From positions 16,547,423 through 16,611,422 of the forward strand of contig JADWOT020000004.1 of the NCBI GenBank assembly GCA_036345935.2: 64,000 nt of DNA, read 5' to 3'. Source of the stretch: Taenia hydatigena (lineage: Eukaryota > Platyhelminthes > Cestoda > Cyclophyllidea > Taeniidae). The notes under the pieces were generated by a model. That model saw only the letters and a list, made by a program, of their open reading frames with translations. It was not told the origin of the DNA and ran no database searches. Each line of letters begins with the position of its first letter. Within the stretch, counting starts at the first letter, position 1. The translations under genes and the position numbers were made by a program. Below, piece by piece: positions 25,301 to 37,278 of the stretch.

Positions 25301-28300
25301 ACGACCACAAAAAGGCTTCACTTCTCACACAACTGATGGGTGGCAGCCGAGTTGAGAGAAGCGTCGTAATTGCTGCGAAGCGCCTTAGATTTGTCAATTT
25401 TGCATTGACTATTGCGTTGGGGAATTCAATTCACCGTTACTCTAACCATCAAAGGCATGAAAGCCAGTTCATGCAGCGGCTTTACTTCCCCAAAAGCTCC
25501 CTCATTTTGAACTGAAGGGAGCTATTAAGTGGTGTGTAGGTCCAGGGTCGCCATTTGTACCTCGAAGGCGCTTATCGCTCTCTATCCGTAGATTTGATTC
25601 CTCGATGTAACCTCCAACTTTAATACTGACTATGAGACACTTAGATGGATTTCATCATCGTCACCCATAAATTGGGCACCTCTTCCCTTTAATCAGCAGC
25701 ATTTCTCTCGACGAAAGAAGAGAATTCATTCCATACGCAAATGAAACGTTATTGCCAGCTTATTCAGATTAACTCGCTCGCCTTAGGTAGGTCTAAGCCC
25801 ACTTTATAGGAGGCCTTCGGTCTTGCCTCTAATTTATTGATCCGTTTTCTTAATATGGGCATTTTAATACCCGTTATCCTCTAACAGTGTCATTTTTTTT
25901 GGAGGTTTTTTCATCTCTATTTACTTACATTACATCGTCACACCGTTGTCATGCCTTTTCAGTGGAACCTAGAAGGGGTGAAGTTCCGTCATGCGGTAAT
26001 CCTCCTCCACTCCCCTCTAACCACCGTTCCCTCGCCTCCTCCCTCTCCACTAACTTCCACTACACGCACACAGGCTGTGCTAACTGCACCACTTGCACAT
26101 CTCTCCATAACATTCCACCCTTGATTGGCCCTCCCTTCTGCGGTTCTCTATGTGGTTTTTAGTTGCTAGCGCGAATCTCAGGACGTTCCTTCCAAGGCGG
26201 TGATTCACGTTTTTTGCCTATGTTTGCGCGCGTGGTTCTGCGCACGGTTTCGTGTTGGGTTAATGACCTGAGAAATGCCACACCATTTCTGTCCTAGGCT
26301 TCAACTTGTACGTTTTCGCACGTCAATGCAAATATTCCCTTGAAAGAGGTCCACCATGTGGGTTCTGCTCACCGCTTTAACACCATGACGTTCTGTTTGG
26401 GATGCTCCTCTTAACAACCCACAGATCCCTTTCCGAGCGTTTAGTAAAGCTGTCTTTAGAGCGGGCTTGGGCGGCACATGAGTAATGGGAGCACATACCA
26501 GCTTCCTCCAAAGTAGTAACAACCTCAATTTCGTCTGCTCGATGACAAGACCAAACGTCCCGGTGGAAGGCATCTGCTATAGATGCCCGGTTTCGCGAAG
26601 GCTCAATTCGAAGGCGTGTGGACCCCTGTCACACCTTGACGGCGTAGAACCCCATTACTTTAAGATTGTGGCTGCGATTGGGGCGGTCTTGTTCGTAAAA
26701 CTTCTGGTCGGACGACGAACACTTGGCATCGTGACTTTTTCTGTGAACCGGTTGCGTTGAAAGCAACAGCCGTTCGTCTTTTGTCACCCCCTTTTAAGAC
26801 AAACCTGTGGTTCCCTTCAACTTCCAAGCCCTTTCTGTCGACGAGGATTACGCAGAGGTATAATCTCTCTTGCATAAAACAACTGAAACGGACTGGACTG
26901 GGAGTCGAAATGACTCTGATATGCCAGCCATTTGGAAGAGTTGGGGAAGTCATACTCCAACTAACATGAGCACCACCGTGATTGCCAAATAACTAAGGTC
27001 TTGTCGTCCCCTATGATTACTTGGGTGTTTTTAAGCTATCCGTGAGAGATTGGAATGAGGAAAGTCGTGTTGAGATCCGCTGTCAGTGAGCGGACTGTCT
27101 CTTTCAGCAATGGTCGTGGATCGTGAAAGCTTGTATGACCGTGTCTAAGGGTTTCCTGACTTGGTGCTGCTCGAAAGAGATCGACATTCTCCATGTGATA
27201 ACTTTTCGGGGCTATGTGGGGTACTTTTTCCTCCTTTCCTCCATCATTCTATGCAGTCTTCTGCCTAGTTTATCCCCGCTTTCTTGGTGGTATCATTAGA
27301 GACAGCAAGCAGGCCCTTGGTGGACGTTTCCACTTCAGTGACGCTTGTCAAAAATTGATGCATTTTTAGTAACCACATTGGGCAGCTATCTTTCCTGACG
27401 CTCGGGATTGTTCCTTTGGCTCGAGTCATTTCTGGAGCTACAATGATCTGAAAAGAGATTTGTAGTACCATATGAAGAGGCTGTAGTAGATTGTCGACGA
27501 GGGACGCTAAATTAAATGGATTATTTTGGGTCCAGGCGTTCAACTAACACCTTGGTAGCTTTGTGAATGATTGTGTTCACAGTTTTCATGAATCCCAGGA
27601 CAATTTCACGGCTCTTCTGCACGCCAATTGGTCACAGGACTGACTTTCGGGGTCGCGGATCAATGACGAAGCCACCGTGATCAGGATCACTACTGCCGTG
27701 CATGTCTACCGTAGGCTGTTTTTGAAGCTTTCACGCCGTTGAGCGATCCATAATCTTACTGCGCTTGGATTCCTATAGCCTTCTTCACCGTCTATCTGAA
27801 CTGGAGGGCAGCAGAACCCCCATTTTTATAACGCAAAAGCCTTATCCGCTTTGCTTTCCACTCCTTCCCCACAGCAACCATTTACACTTTTATTCGGTAA
27901 AATGCATTCATTTACATTTCTTTCAGTTCCCCAGGAGCGCCTCATCACACAGCACTGTTGTTCGTGGCACCTCTCCGGTAAATCAGTAGGGGATAACAAA
28001 AGTTACTGCACTAAATAACAGCCGCGCCATAACCCGGGGCTTACTGACCAGCGGAAAGAAGCAGTGCCAAAGACTACCATAGATGTGTTTGACCTTTTTT
28101 ATCGCTGTATACTTCCTTGAAGGCGGTTGATGGTGCCATTCTGCGCCAGCGCAGTGCTACTCGGGCCACTAAACCGAGCGCCTCGGGATTGCTGCGTCGT
28201 CGGTCTGCAGGTGGGGCTACTGACGAGGGCGGTGACGCCGGATGCGCCACTGGCGCTGCCGCGCCGCACCTCTTTGCACTGCGTTCCTCCCACTCCGGTC

Positions 28301-31300
28301 CGATCTGCGGCCCCGTTGCAGAGGGAGATGTGGAGGCATTGGATGAAGCACCTACATCCTCCTCCGTCTCGCCCCCACCACCACCACCGCCTCGAACTAA
28401 CACCATTGCCGTCACCGACCTTACCAATCTACCTGGATGTCGATTTCTGTCACACGAAGTGCGAACTCGACCTCTTGTCAAGTGGCCTGGTTAGTGGTCT
28501 TGCTATCGTCTCTCGATTGTAGCAGCTATCCTTTAGCTTTCCTCCTTCCCCCTCATTTTCTCTTCCTTTTTTTCATCCTTCTCTCCTCTGATCCCCATAT
28601 TTGCTGTCCCGCTATCTCTATCTCTACAGAGGACATCCTCACTATGCCAAAGCGTCAAGAAGCCGCTCATTCAAGCGCCTTTAACAATGCTCAAAGAAAC
28701 CTTCAAATCCAACAGGATAACCGCCTAACCCATCTACGTCTCGACTGCACTCCACTGCAGTTTCACTCATCACTAATCCCTGGCGGCGGTGGGGAAATGC
28801 CACCTCGGTCTGGTGCTCGAGCGCCCCTTGCTGGTGGCCACGGGAATCGAGGTTCCAGGCCCAATTCACCCGGACGATCTGGTACCGGCGGCGAGGGTCG
28901 AGGGGCTCCGGCATCCGCCGGCAAGGTCATGCGGCGCAAGCGTACCGGTATGACCAAGAAGTCTTGCTACTTATGTAGCACAAGTAGATCATCTGAGAAC
29001 TAGCGATCGGTGTGAGCTGTGCAATCCAAGCTCATCCATTGAGTGTGAAACTGTTCGTGAAAGTGTGCATTCACAAACTCCCGTGATTTTGTGTGATTTT
29101 AGCTTTCACAAATGCCGAGGTTTTGGCCTCCAGTAAATGCCACTGCGAAATGCAAGGGGAGGTAGTCGTTAATCCTTAAATCCTGATAGGCAACGGGACG
29201 GACATATTTGGAACACACATAGAGTTGAGCCCAGGGCTTGGATGTGGGTCACTAATTCTATTTGATTATTACTTTCTTGTTTATGTCCAAAGTAATCACG
29301 GTGCGTAAGGCCTGATGCGTCACTGGTTGTACGCGAACCTTCGAAGAATAGTTGAAGCTACTGTGAGGATAGACGAATTTAAATGATGTTATTTTTGGTT
29401 ATTTTTCTGTGTACGGGTGAGTGCTTGTCTTGCTCTATCATTTACGTTGTCTTTATAATCGACCCTCTCCGCGCCTTCTCCCTCTCTCCCTCCTGCGGAC
29501 AATTTCAGATCGTCAGAAGAGCGCTATTAACGCGGACGATATTCTACGCTCGACTGGACACTTTCGTAAATACCAGCATTTCAGCACACAGTGCACTGCC
29601 GCTGTTTATGTTCATGCTCATGCCGCTGATAGTTTGATCGCTTTTTTCCTCTCGCCTGCACGATTGCCTGTGCCGTTCCTCCCCTTCCCTTACCCATGTC
29701 TTGGACCTACGACTTTGTGGTGACCTGGGGTGGTGGCAGTACACCCCTGCCTCGCTGTCCTGTAACTCGTTCTAACTCTATTCTGTGGTGAGATTGGCAA
29801 CGTTAACCGTGTGAGGGGTCGACCAGGTCCATCAGCTTTTGTTCGTCAGAATCTGATCTCTTTTGAGAAGGCTGCATGAGGTCTGCCTCCATTCAGTCAC
29901 CACCTCCGTAGAATTGACATAGACTATCGCAGTTAACTTTCCTAAGCCTAAGCGAGAAGTTCTAATTTCATTCCTACACTAATGTCAAACAAAATTAAAA
30001 GCTGTTCCTTATGGTGATGGGTTTTACAATCTCTAAGTCAACTTGACACTGTATCGAAGTGCCTCATTTACCCTTGAGGACTTGCTCAGAGAGAGAAGTA
30101 GCCGCACTATAGGCTTCCAGAGCGTTAAGGAGATCAGTAGCGTTAGAATGTTGAAACAGGCATTCAAGTGCTATCCTTCCTATAACAGCATTTCTGAAAC
30201 CTCTTTACCATCAACACTGCCACCACAGTTGATTACTAGTGCCTTCTTTGGTTTGTTCCTTGCGGTGCGTGCTGTTCCCACTAGCGCTTACGTCGTGCTC
30301 CCTCACACCGCTAATTTGAGCATGAATTATCCGCCCTTATCTCTTCCTGAGCCCTCTCCTCCTCCGGAGTCATTACTCTCACTCCCTCCGCCCAATTGTG
30401 TCTAATCCCCAACCTTTCATTACGACTTGCAGACGAGGTCACACAACGCAATGAGAAGGACGCCAAAATTCTGCAAATCATTGAACTCTACTGCGGCAGT
30501 GGCCTCCCCAAGGGTGCTCTCAAACCACGTAAGTCCGGTTGACGTTCAGGCTTGAGTTCAAGTACTCAGTAAATTCGTGCATATGATAAAGCAGCAAAGG
30601 TCCGTTAAGGGTGTTCGCTTTCCCATCGCTTTGTTGTTGCCGTCGAGCAGGCAAGGTAACGTGTTTCTGTACACTTTTTTAACTGATACTTGAGCCAATT
30701 CCTTGCAGTTTGCGGTTGTATGTGTACCTAACGTTCTATCTTTCAGTTAAGATGACCTGATTATCTTTCCCCCTTCGAATTTACTTGTACCTGCACCTCT
30801 CACTACTCCTGAGATCTGAGTCTAACGAAACTAAAAGAAACTCAAGAAGCGTCGTAAAGTGCTAAGGTTGACAAATCAATAGGTCATTTGAAAAGTTGGG
30901 TTGTGTATCATCCTAAAAACACCGTTACAAGTAAGGGAAATAGCCGAAAGAGTAGAAACCCCAAAGCACTGCTACTTATAAACCAATTTCAATAGAAGAG
31001 ACGATTTGCTGTGTCGATCATTTCCACAGTTGGAATTAGCAATGCCTTACTACCAAAGAAAATCAAGCATAAACACGACCAACTTCGAATCCAGTTCCTC
31101 TCTCATGGAACCTAAATCAACGGCGACTAGAGAGGGCTGTGCACTAGGGTAGTTGGATGCACCGACCAATCAGCCGCACAACGAAGATGAGAATCATACA
31201 CGACGGTTGTGACGGTGAATTCCTTGTAGGATATTAGATTGCTGGGGTTGTAAGCTAGCTCAACGCTAGGTGGCAAAAGAAAAAGTTCGCGCGGCTTTCA

Positions 31301-32318
31301 GTATAGGTCTCTGGATTGACTCAATATTTCCCTCAAAGGGTCTTGTCAACTGCATGGCATCGTTTGTGTGTATGTTTTACGATGCTTGGATATGCGTCAG
31401 TTCAACGACACGGCGTGTTCTTCAATGTCAACTTAACCTAATGAGTCTGGTTAAATGAGTTTAACTCGGTTTAATGGCTACAGCTGATTTGCAAATCAAG
31501 CATGGCACGTGAATGTGAGGGTGGAGGAGGTAGTCGGGCGTGCCATCCCAGATCAGGAAGCCTTCCCGGTCTTGACAATGACAAATGATGTGTCACTACC
31601 AACTGACGCGAATTGAGAGGGGAGAAGTGCCTCTTTTACATCTACAGCACATGGAGAGTCATGAAATATTGTGGTCCAATGCATTGATAGATGACCAAGA
31701 CATCAAGTTAGAACGAATTTGTATGCTGATCTAGGAGCCTCTCCTATAATCCCTCACATTTGACGTAGTTGTTGTGTAGCATCTGGGGAAGGTGTGACAC
31801 GCGTTTCTGGAAATGGTCTACATAGGTCTGACTCCTGTGGCAAAAGAACCCTCCACCTTTGGTCGTCAGGGCGGTTGAAGCGTGACCGTTCAAAGACTAA
31901 GGTGCAGCACTCTCAATACGAGTGACAAGGAATCATTCATAAAAGACAAAAGCTAGGTAAATGTCGCCTGCCTGTCGTGGTAGTCAAGATGGAGTGGAGT
32001 TTGACATCAGTTGCCTCGTTGCACTCCGCATGTGTCCATTTATTTGACCTGCGCACGGATCTGGCCTGCCGCGAAGCTTTTGACGCCTTTTACTTGATTT
32101 TTTTTCGTCCTCCAGTTGATCTCACTCAACTGCGGCTAAGTTGCACAGAGATGAGGATGAAGGAGAACTCGTTGCCTCCTCCTGGCACCACCGCTTCCAC
32201 CACCTCTACAGTGCCGTTGCGGACGTATGAGAACATCGATCCCACCCCTCCTCCAATGGTGCCCCTTCGTCCTCCGCCCGTTATTCTACCCACCTCGGCT
32301 TCTGCTCGTAAGATGTAG
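22395..32318 (+). CDS. ARHGEF7: PIX-type Rho guanine nucleotide exchange factor (SH3-DH-PH)
   Basis: Family role: PIX proteins activate Rac1/Cdc42, bind PAK through the SH3 domain and bind GIT proteins through the C-terminus, at focal adhesions and synapses. Exons read here: 22395-22460, 22492-22609, 22643-22695, 22730-22827, 22862-22957, 22994-23249, 23291-23431, 24102-24272, 24317-24392, 24472-24578, candidate 27927-27977, 28150-28489 (28123 also fits), 28630-28947, 30433-30528, 32116-32318. All have GT/AG borders and stay in phase, giving about 729 residues. The SH3 domain (about residues 9-62) has [16 protein letters not shown] and GWFPSNYV. The DH domain (about 80-276) starts [12 protein letters not shown] and has [17 protein letters not shown]. 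The PH domain (about 277-394) has [12 protein letters not shown] and ends with LHLWCTG. A tail with SPPPPPPPR follows, then [12 protein letters not shown], matching the PIX block DAQILKVIEAYC. The start is the first ATG before the SH3. No calponin-homology domain was found upstream, as in short PIX forms. The protein ends SARKM, unlike the PDZ ligand of vertebrate beta-PIX. Domain assignment is firm; tail exon usage is less so. Confidence 0.9.
25963..25995 (+). other. Candidate in-frame 33-nt PIX micro-exon
   Basis: An acceptor (CCTTTTCAG) and donor (GTAATC) flank 11 codons reading [11 protein letters not shown], phase 0 on both sides, inside the long PIX intron after the PH domain. Family similarity cannot be judged at this length, so the call rests on splice signals and phase alone. 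Confidence 0.25.
27927..27977 (+). other. Candidate in-frame 51-nt PIX exon
   Basis: A pyrimidine-rich tract ending TTTCTTTCAG precedes 17 codons reading [17 protein letters not shown], followed by the donor GTAAAT. The piece is phase 0 on both sides and fits between the exon ending at 24578 and the one starting near 28150. The Ser/Thr-rich composition suits the linker after the PH domain. It could be constitutive or a cassette exon. Confidence 0.55.
28948..29003 (+). other. Alternative PIX C-terminus by retained intron
   Basis: The exon ending at 28947 (donor GTATGA) can instead read straight on in frame for 18 more codons to a TAG at 29001-29003, giving a tail ending in STSRSSEN. Splicing at 28947 adds the conserved block at 30433 and the final Pro-rich exon. 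Both products are open in frame, so this is a possible short isoform lacking the GIT-binding region. It is inferred from sequence only; the downstream bases may simply be intron. Confidence 0.35.
30529..32115 (+). other. Last PIX intron
   Basis: The intron joins ACC AC|GTAAGT after the conserved C-terminal block to the pyrimidine-rich acceptor TTCGTCCTCCAG of the final exon. Phase is 1 on both sides. I see no further exon or other gene inside it. Confidence 0.7.
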
Positions 32319-32353
32319 TTTACCGTCTCCCTTCTGGCCTACTCATTGGAGTC

Positions 32354-32359
32354 AATAAA
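32354..32359 (+). terminator. Polyadenylation signal AATAAA for PIX
   Basis: A canonical AATAAA lies 36 nt after the PIX stop codon. This implies a very short 3' UTR and supports the chosen last exon. Confidence 0.6.
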
Positions 32360-33934
32360 TGGCCTACTTCAACCCTTCATTTTAATCACAAAGAGCCTTC
32401 TTTTGCTTTCGTTGCCTTACCCTGCTTTTTGGAGGTTTGTTTGGGCGAGACATACACTGTGCAATTAGTTCCCCCATTTTCGTCACTGTCGAAGTAATTT
32501 TGCAGCCGAACACTTCTACGTAATCACCGGAGTTTCAGCGAGGCATGTTCTTCAGCCCCTCATTCAATTCCAGCATAAACAATCGTTTGAACAGCTTAGA
32601 AGCAATTCGTCAGGGGATGGGCTATTTTGGGCGTCTTGAAGGGAAATACTGGGAGTGTGAAATCTGTGGCAAGCTGGAATCGGATTCGTTAGGAAGGGGG
32701 ATGAGCCATGATAACGGTGATAAATATCACGCACAATACTCTTAGTAAACCTTCCCACATTTCTGCACTTTTTCTCGAAAAAAGAGCTATAAACCGCACT
32801 TTATTGCCCTAAATGGATGTCTGCGATTTATCAACCATAGTCCTTAACAAGTCACTAATTTAGCAGATGGGAAAATTCCGAGACAAAGTGTGCACAGCTG
32901 GGAAGGGAGTGTTTTTCCCCTTAAAAGGGTAGCAAATCAAACCCAATGAACTTCGTAATTCATGCCAAAGAAAAAAAAAAAACAAAAAGAACTCGACACA
33001 ACACAAGTCCGCGTCAATCAAACAGCCCATTAAACCAGCTGTGGCACGCGATCGTCAGTTCAAGCTTTGTTTCATAACGCGTTGATCATCAAAAACAAGT
33101 TCATTTGTCAAACTAAATTAATTTGTATCAAAACAAACTCAAACTGTCGTTTGGAGTGGTACTGAAGAGGAGATTGTGCAGAGTCGATATCTCTCTCTAT
33201 TGTGTTTCCAGCGGTTTCATCTCTCGCCTCTAAAATAAGAAGTCCACTACAGTCCACCAAATCATCAATGTGAATTGTGGATTTTACTTGGTAGATTTGT
33301 GAGTGCCTTTGAAACCTGAATCCCTTCAACCTGGCATGCGTGTGTGAGCGGGAATCCCTTGAGCTGGTTCAATTCACATCGAAGTCGCGAAATCGGCTCA
33401 GCCACCCTGCCCTGCAACCAAGTTCTCACGGCCTTCAGTTTATGAGAAATAAAATGTAGAATTTCATAGAATCCAATACCTCCCATCAATTGATGTGATG
33501 CTGCCGGAGCTTGACATGTGACAAGGTGGTTAAACGCTGTGCAGTCATTGCAAAAATAAAGGCCTCCTCCCTTTGCATTTCGTGTAGATGTGGACTACAA
33601 AAAAGGCCAGTAATCAACCTCAAATTTCTCTACTAACATACTAGGCGGAGAGAATATCATTTTTCCTCAAGGAAATTAGCCTATCTTTCGTGCATTTCTC
33701 CCAATCGCGCCCCCACTCCATGGGCGATTCCTGACCTCGCATTTTCTGCTGCAGATGTATGCACAAGGTAAATCAGAGATCATGAACGTGTGCGGTAACT
33801 GGGTTAAATCTCGTTGTAAGCCCATTTTCATTACTCTAACTAGATTATATTTAATAAAATGAAATAACGAGTTTTATGCAAACAAATGTAAGAACTCATC
33901 AAAGGTTCAGTAGTGTCTTATATATAGCGACGCG

Positions 33935-34135
33935 ATGGTAGAAAATGCATTGCCGGTGTTAAGGAATGATGAAGAGAGGACAATTGTCAGAGCCTTGAGT
34001 GACCCCGCAGCCAGAAAAAAAAGATTTGAACAAGTAATCAAAGCATTGCATACAGACCTAACAAACGATACTTTCCTTTCTCCTCGTAAAAACTCTAAAC
34101 TCTTAATTTATTTGGTAAAAGAAACACAACATTGA
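33935..34135 (+). CDS. Small open frame, 66 codons, unrecognised
   Basis: An ATG-initiated frame rich in charged residues (RNDEERTIVRAL, ARKKRFEQVIKAL) that could form amphipathic helices. A TATATATA-like stretch lies about 10 nt upstream of the ATG, too close for a standard TATA box. No family is recognised and no splice partners are evident. Chance is a reasonable explanation. Confidence 0.15.
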   Translation: MVENALPVLRNDEERTIVRALSDPAARKKRFEQVIKALHTDLTNDTFLSPRKNSKLLIYLVKETQH

Positions 34136-34936
34136 AAACGAATACTCTATGCTTGTGTAATAATTTGATAGTTTAATAGCTTGATTAACTACAAGGGTAC
34201 CTGATCTCCCGTGTATGGTACTTTCCGCTACCACTCTGCAGAATGGCGCCTCAGGCCATGCTAATAACCAGCCAACACCCTGCTGACGTACTGCTCTGGC
34301 TTACTACGATTTTAAGGAAGGTACAGCACTACGATCATTCAGATCTGATCTTTGCAAAGAGATCTAACTTGATAGCATTGCCACTTCGATTGAGCCCAAT
34401 GGGGAAAGGATGAAGCGAAATAACAAAACGACTCCATTCGGCAAAGTGCCACAAACCAGCAGGCAAGCCTATCCATTTTACAATAAAATTATTCCATAAC
34501 ACAATAAAAGAGCAAAGGGTTTTTAGTTACACACTTAAGCTGACAAAAGGAATGACTGGTAGCTTTTCACGGAAACAAAGTGAAATCAGACGTTATGCGG
34601 TCCCGGACCCAAAACAAAACCAAGAAAACTAAAAAGGTAGAGATTGACAATAAAAGCCGTGTTTAGATTCCCATTTCTCTTTCTCAAACGACTAAACGGA
34701 AGTTTTTAGACAGTTAATAATTTTAATGCATAGAATTAACTTCGCAGAAGGCTGTGAAGTGTTTAGAAGTCTCTATTGCACATTCGAAAGAAAGGATGAC
34801 AAATCCTCAAGAGTAATTAAAGGGATCGCCTTGGTTGAGAGAGCGCTTGCAATTGCGTGGAAATCACACACATACCCACTGAGCTGTGCCTATCAGTAGC
34901 GCGTAAATCAAATTATGCGGTAGTTTTAGCGTCGCC

Positions 34937-34943
34937 TATAAAA
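34937..34943 (+). promoter_or_regulatory. TATA-like element upstream of first dynein light chain exon
   Basis: The sequence TATAAAA lies 75 nt before the ATG at 35012, a spacing that would allow a short 5' UTR of about 45 nt. It supports an independent promoter for the first of the two alternative exons. Confidence 0.4.
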
Positions 34944-35011
34944 CCGTACCAGTCGCACATACGACGGAATAGACGGGAGAAAGGAGCAGGTTTAAAAGCA
35001 CCGCCTTCACC

Positions 35012-37278
35012 ATGAACACCATCTGCCGATGCAATCCCGACCCCACGTCATGCGCCAACAAACCGCATTTCGTGCGAATGGACCTCGATGAGAAAGTGGA
35101 GTCCTACTTTCTCCATATTGTCTACGAGGCCTGTCAATGCTACACTGACCCTGTCGACCTCTGCACCGCCATCAAGCAGTGCCTCGATCAGAAGTTCGGC
35201 CCCATGTGGCACGTTGTTGTGGGTCCTGAATTTGGCAGGTTAGTTGATCTGAGTCCATTATTCTAACCGATGTGGTAAACACGAGTAAACTATCGAGCTA
35301 TGCGATTCTTGCTTTGCAAACTCAGGAGCCAACCAGGCTACTAAAATGGCGACATTTTTAACCAGTTCAAAAATAAGGATTTTCAAGAAGACAATTTAAA
35401 ATTTATTCTTATCGCTAAGGAGTAAAATGTTTAGACTACGCAGTAAACTTAAGTATGTTTAATGCCAAACTGCTCCTACTGCTCACAATCTCGTTCCCAA
35501 AGTGATTTTCGCAATTCCTCACAAAAGCTTGTTTAATGCATGAAAAGACTTTTCAAGTGTAGCATAACCAAAGCCGGTGAAACAGAGAGCATACTTACAG
35601 TAAAACCTCTTGAAGACGCAAGCACATTAATTTGTCACAAGTTAATTCGATCGATTTAATTAACTAAGTGTCATTCAGAGCGAACTTGGCAGGCAGAGAG
35701 GGGGAGGTACACATCTCACACCCTAGTTAATTGATAATGGCACCACGTGGGGACCAATCAGAGCGCTGCGGTGGATGGTTGAGCACATAAGCAAAGGGGT
35801 GAGATAGAATGGATGTGAGGCAGAGAGAAAAGGCAGAAGTGATACAAAACATGCCAAACTACCGCCAGACGCACTGTACCACAACTCCGTGCAGCGATTA
35901 TGCCAGTAAGCCTCATTTCCTTCGACGATCCCTCGATCCCGATGTGGAGGCCGACTTCTTATACTGTGTGCGACAGGCCTACCAGAATTACGATGATCCG
36001 GAGGATATGTGCACGGCGATAAGAACACACCTTGAGGAAGAATATGGTCCAACTTGGCATGTCATCGTTGGCGACTACTTCGGGAGGTAGGTGAGGGAAT
36101 GCGAACGTATTAACATACACCGCAGCGGCTGATGCCATGGGACGTAGAAAAGATTGGAAGTTCTATGGTCATGGCTACGTTTTTGATGTTAAGAACGTTC
36201 TCGCAAAGTCTTCAAAAGTACCATGCAACTCACGCGAAGCGTGTTAAGTTGACACCTCCGACCACCCTCACCCTAACTTTTGTTTCCATAACAAACAGAT
36301 TTCCTCCTGGCTTTTGATTACAGATTAATCACAACAAACAGAGGTCGTAACTGTAGCAGCTTCCTAAAGATTAAATAAAAAAACTAAGTCCTATCACCAA
36401 CAATTTTGTCACTGCTTTAAGCTAAAATTACTAAACAAGGTCCGTACTTGTAGTAATTCTCCGAATATGCGCCTCCTTTGTAGGCTAGCAGCATTTCAAG
36501 GGCATTTAAGTAAAACCGTTAAATGTGATCAGGTAAAATAACCAAAACATGCCTATCAAGTTATTTTGTTCCAAGCGTCTAGATAATTTTACTTAATTTT
36601 CTCTCCCAAATTGCCGCTAATTTGTGTGCTGAGTAGGCTAATGTGTGAAATCCTACCACCGAACCCGCCAACTTTAATTCTACCATAATCAAATAAATAA
36701 CTTCTGATTTGATTAAGACCTGCTGATTGGAATCAGATTAGGTGTTTCAACTTGGAATGAGAGTCAAGTGCTCGCGGTGGTAGCTACCTATGACATAATG
36801 CGGTAAAATTTTGCAATTCCTTAAGCTCGCTCAAATCTGTTTTACTATTTTTTAAATTAACTGGTAGGGAATTCAGTTCTTTTACAGAATAAAGTTGCTG
36901 CAGACCAATTGCTTAAAGCAAAAACTCGTTTGAATCGTTATGATTAATTAAAATGCAGATATGCATTGAGATTTTTGAAGGCATGACCCACTTATCTTAC
37001 ACCCGCCCGAGTGACATGTGATATCTGTAAATTGGCGTCTGTGTACTCATTCCAGTCACGAGCAAATCATCACTTGGGTGAAAGGCTTCATTAAAGGGGA
37101 CGAAAGATTTTGATTTGTACGTGCAAAAACAGAGCTGTATAATGGAAACTAGGATATCCTACCACTCAATGATTGCTGTTTTTTTACCCATCGTTTCAGC
37201 CACTTCGAGCACGAACCAAAGGGCTTCTGCTACATCACCTATCAAGGCCTCTCGTTCCTTATGTTCAAATTCGGCTAA
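35012..37278 (+). CDS. LC8-type dynein light chain, upstream first exon (form A)
   Basis: LC8 (DYNLL) proteins are about 89-residue dimers that act as dynein subunits and general hub proteins; flatworms express several in the tegument. The first exon 35012-35238 encodes a basic/cysteine-rich start, then KPHFVRMDLDEKVE, DLCTAIKQCLDQKFGPMWHV and VVGPEFG. It ends in phase 2 at AG|GTTAGT. No partner second exon exists before 35809, so the only visible continuation is 37200-37278 (SHFEHEPKGFCYITYQGL, SFLMFKFG, stop), which is in phase and gives 101 residues. Family call is firm (WHVVVG and FG-S-HFEHE correspond to WHCIVGRNFGSYVTHE of LC8). Whether form A truly uses the shared exon is inference. 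Otherwise it is a truncated duplicate reading on to a stop at 35264-35266. Confidence 0.75.
35809..37278 (+). CDS. LC8-type dynein light chain, downstream first exon (form B)
   Basis: First exon from ATG 35809 (or in-frame ATG 35851, which gives the more typical length) to 36086, with KPHFLRRSLDPDVEADFL, DMCTAIRTHLEEEYGPTWHV and IVGDYFG. It is joined by GTAGGT...TTTCAG to 37200-37278. Product is 104 residues from 35851 or 118 from 35809. By hand alignment about half of the core residues match form A, so the two first exons are old duplicates, not recent copies. The 1.1 kb intron sits at the same FG|S position in both. A TATAAA variant at 37397-37402 is a possible poly(A) signal. Role as for LC8: dynein or hub-protein binding through the groove strand around FG-SHFEHE. 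Confidence 0.85.

Larger units (their letters stand above)
24579..28149 (+). other. Long PIX intron region after the PH-domain exons
   Basis: About 3.5 kb that interrupts PIX and holds the two candidate micro-exons. Otherwise there is no recognisable gene. Between about 26300 and 27550 several unrelated open frames of 70-97 codons occur on both strands without introns or family motifs. This could be decayed mobile-element sequence, but I could not identify a reverse transcriptase, integrase or transposase motif. Confidence 0.5.
32360..35011. other. Intergenic spacer between PIX and the dynein light chain locus
   Basis: About 2.65 kb, AT-rich, with a run of 12 A near 32971. No conserved gene was recognised. 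A 66-codon open frame at 33935 is listed separately. Confidence 0.6.

Noticed and set aside
28127..28522. 131-codon frame overlapping the PIX tail exon
   Set aside because: It is the shadow of the PIX frame in a GC-rich exon; the PIX frame keeps phase with neighbouring exons and this one does not.
4466..34873. Exact 16-mer TGGAAATCACACACAT at 4466 and 34858
   Set aside because: About one such chance pair is expected in 64 kb, and the flanks do not align.
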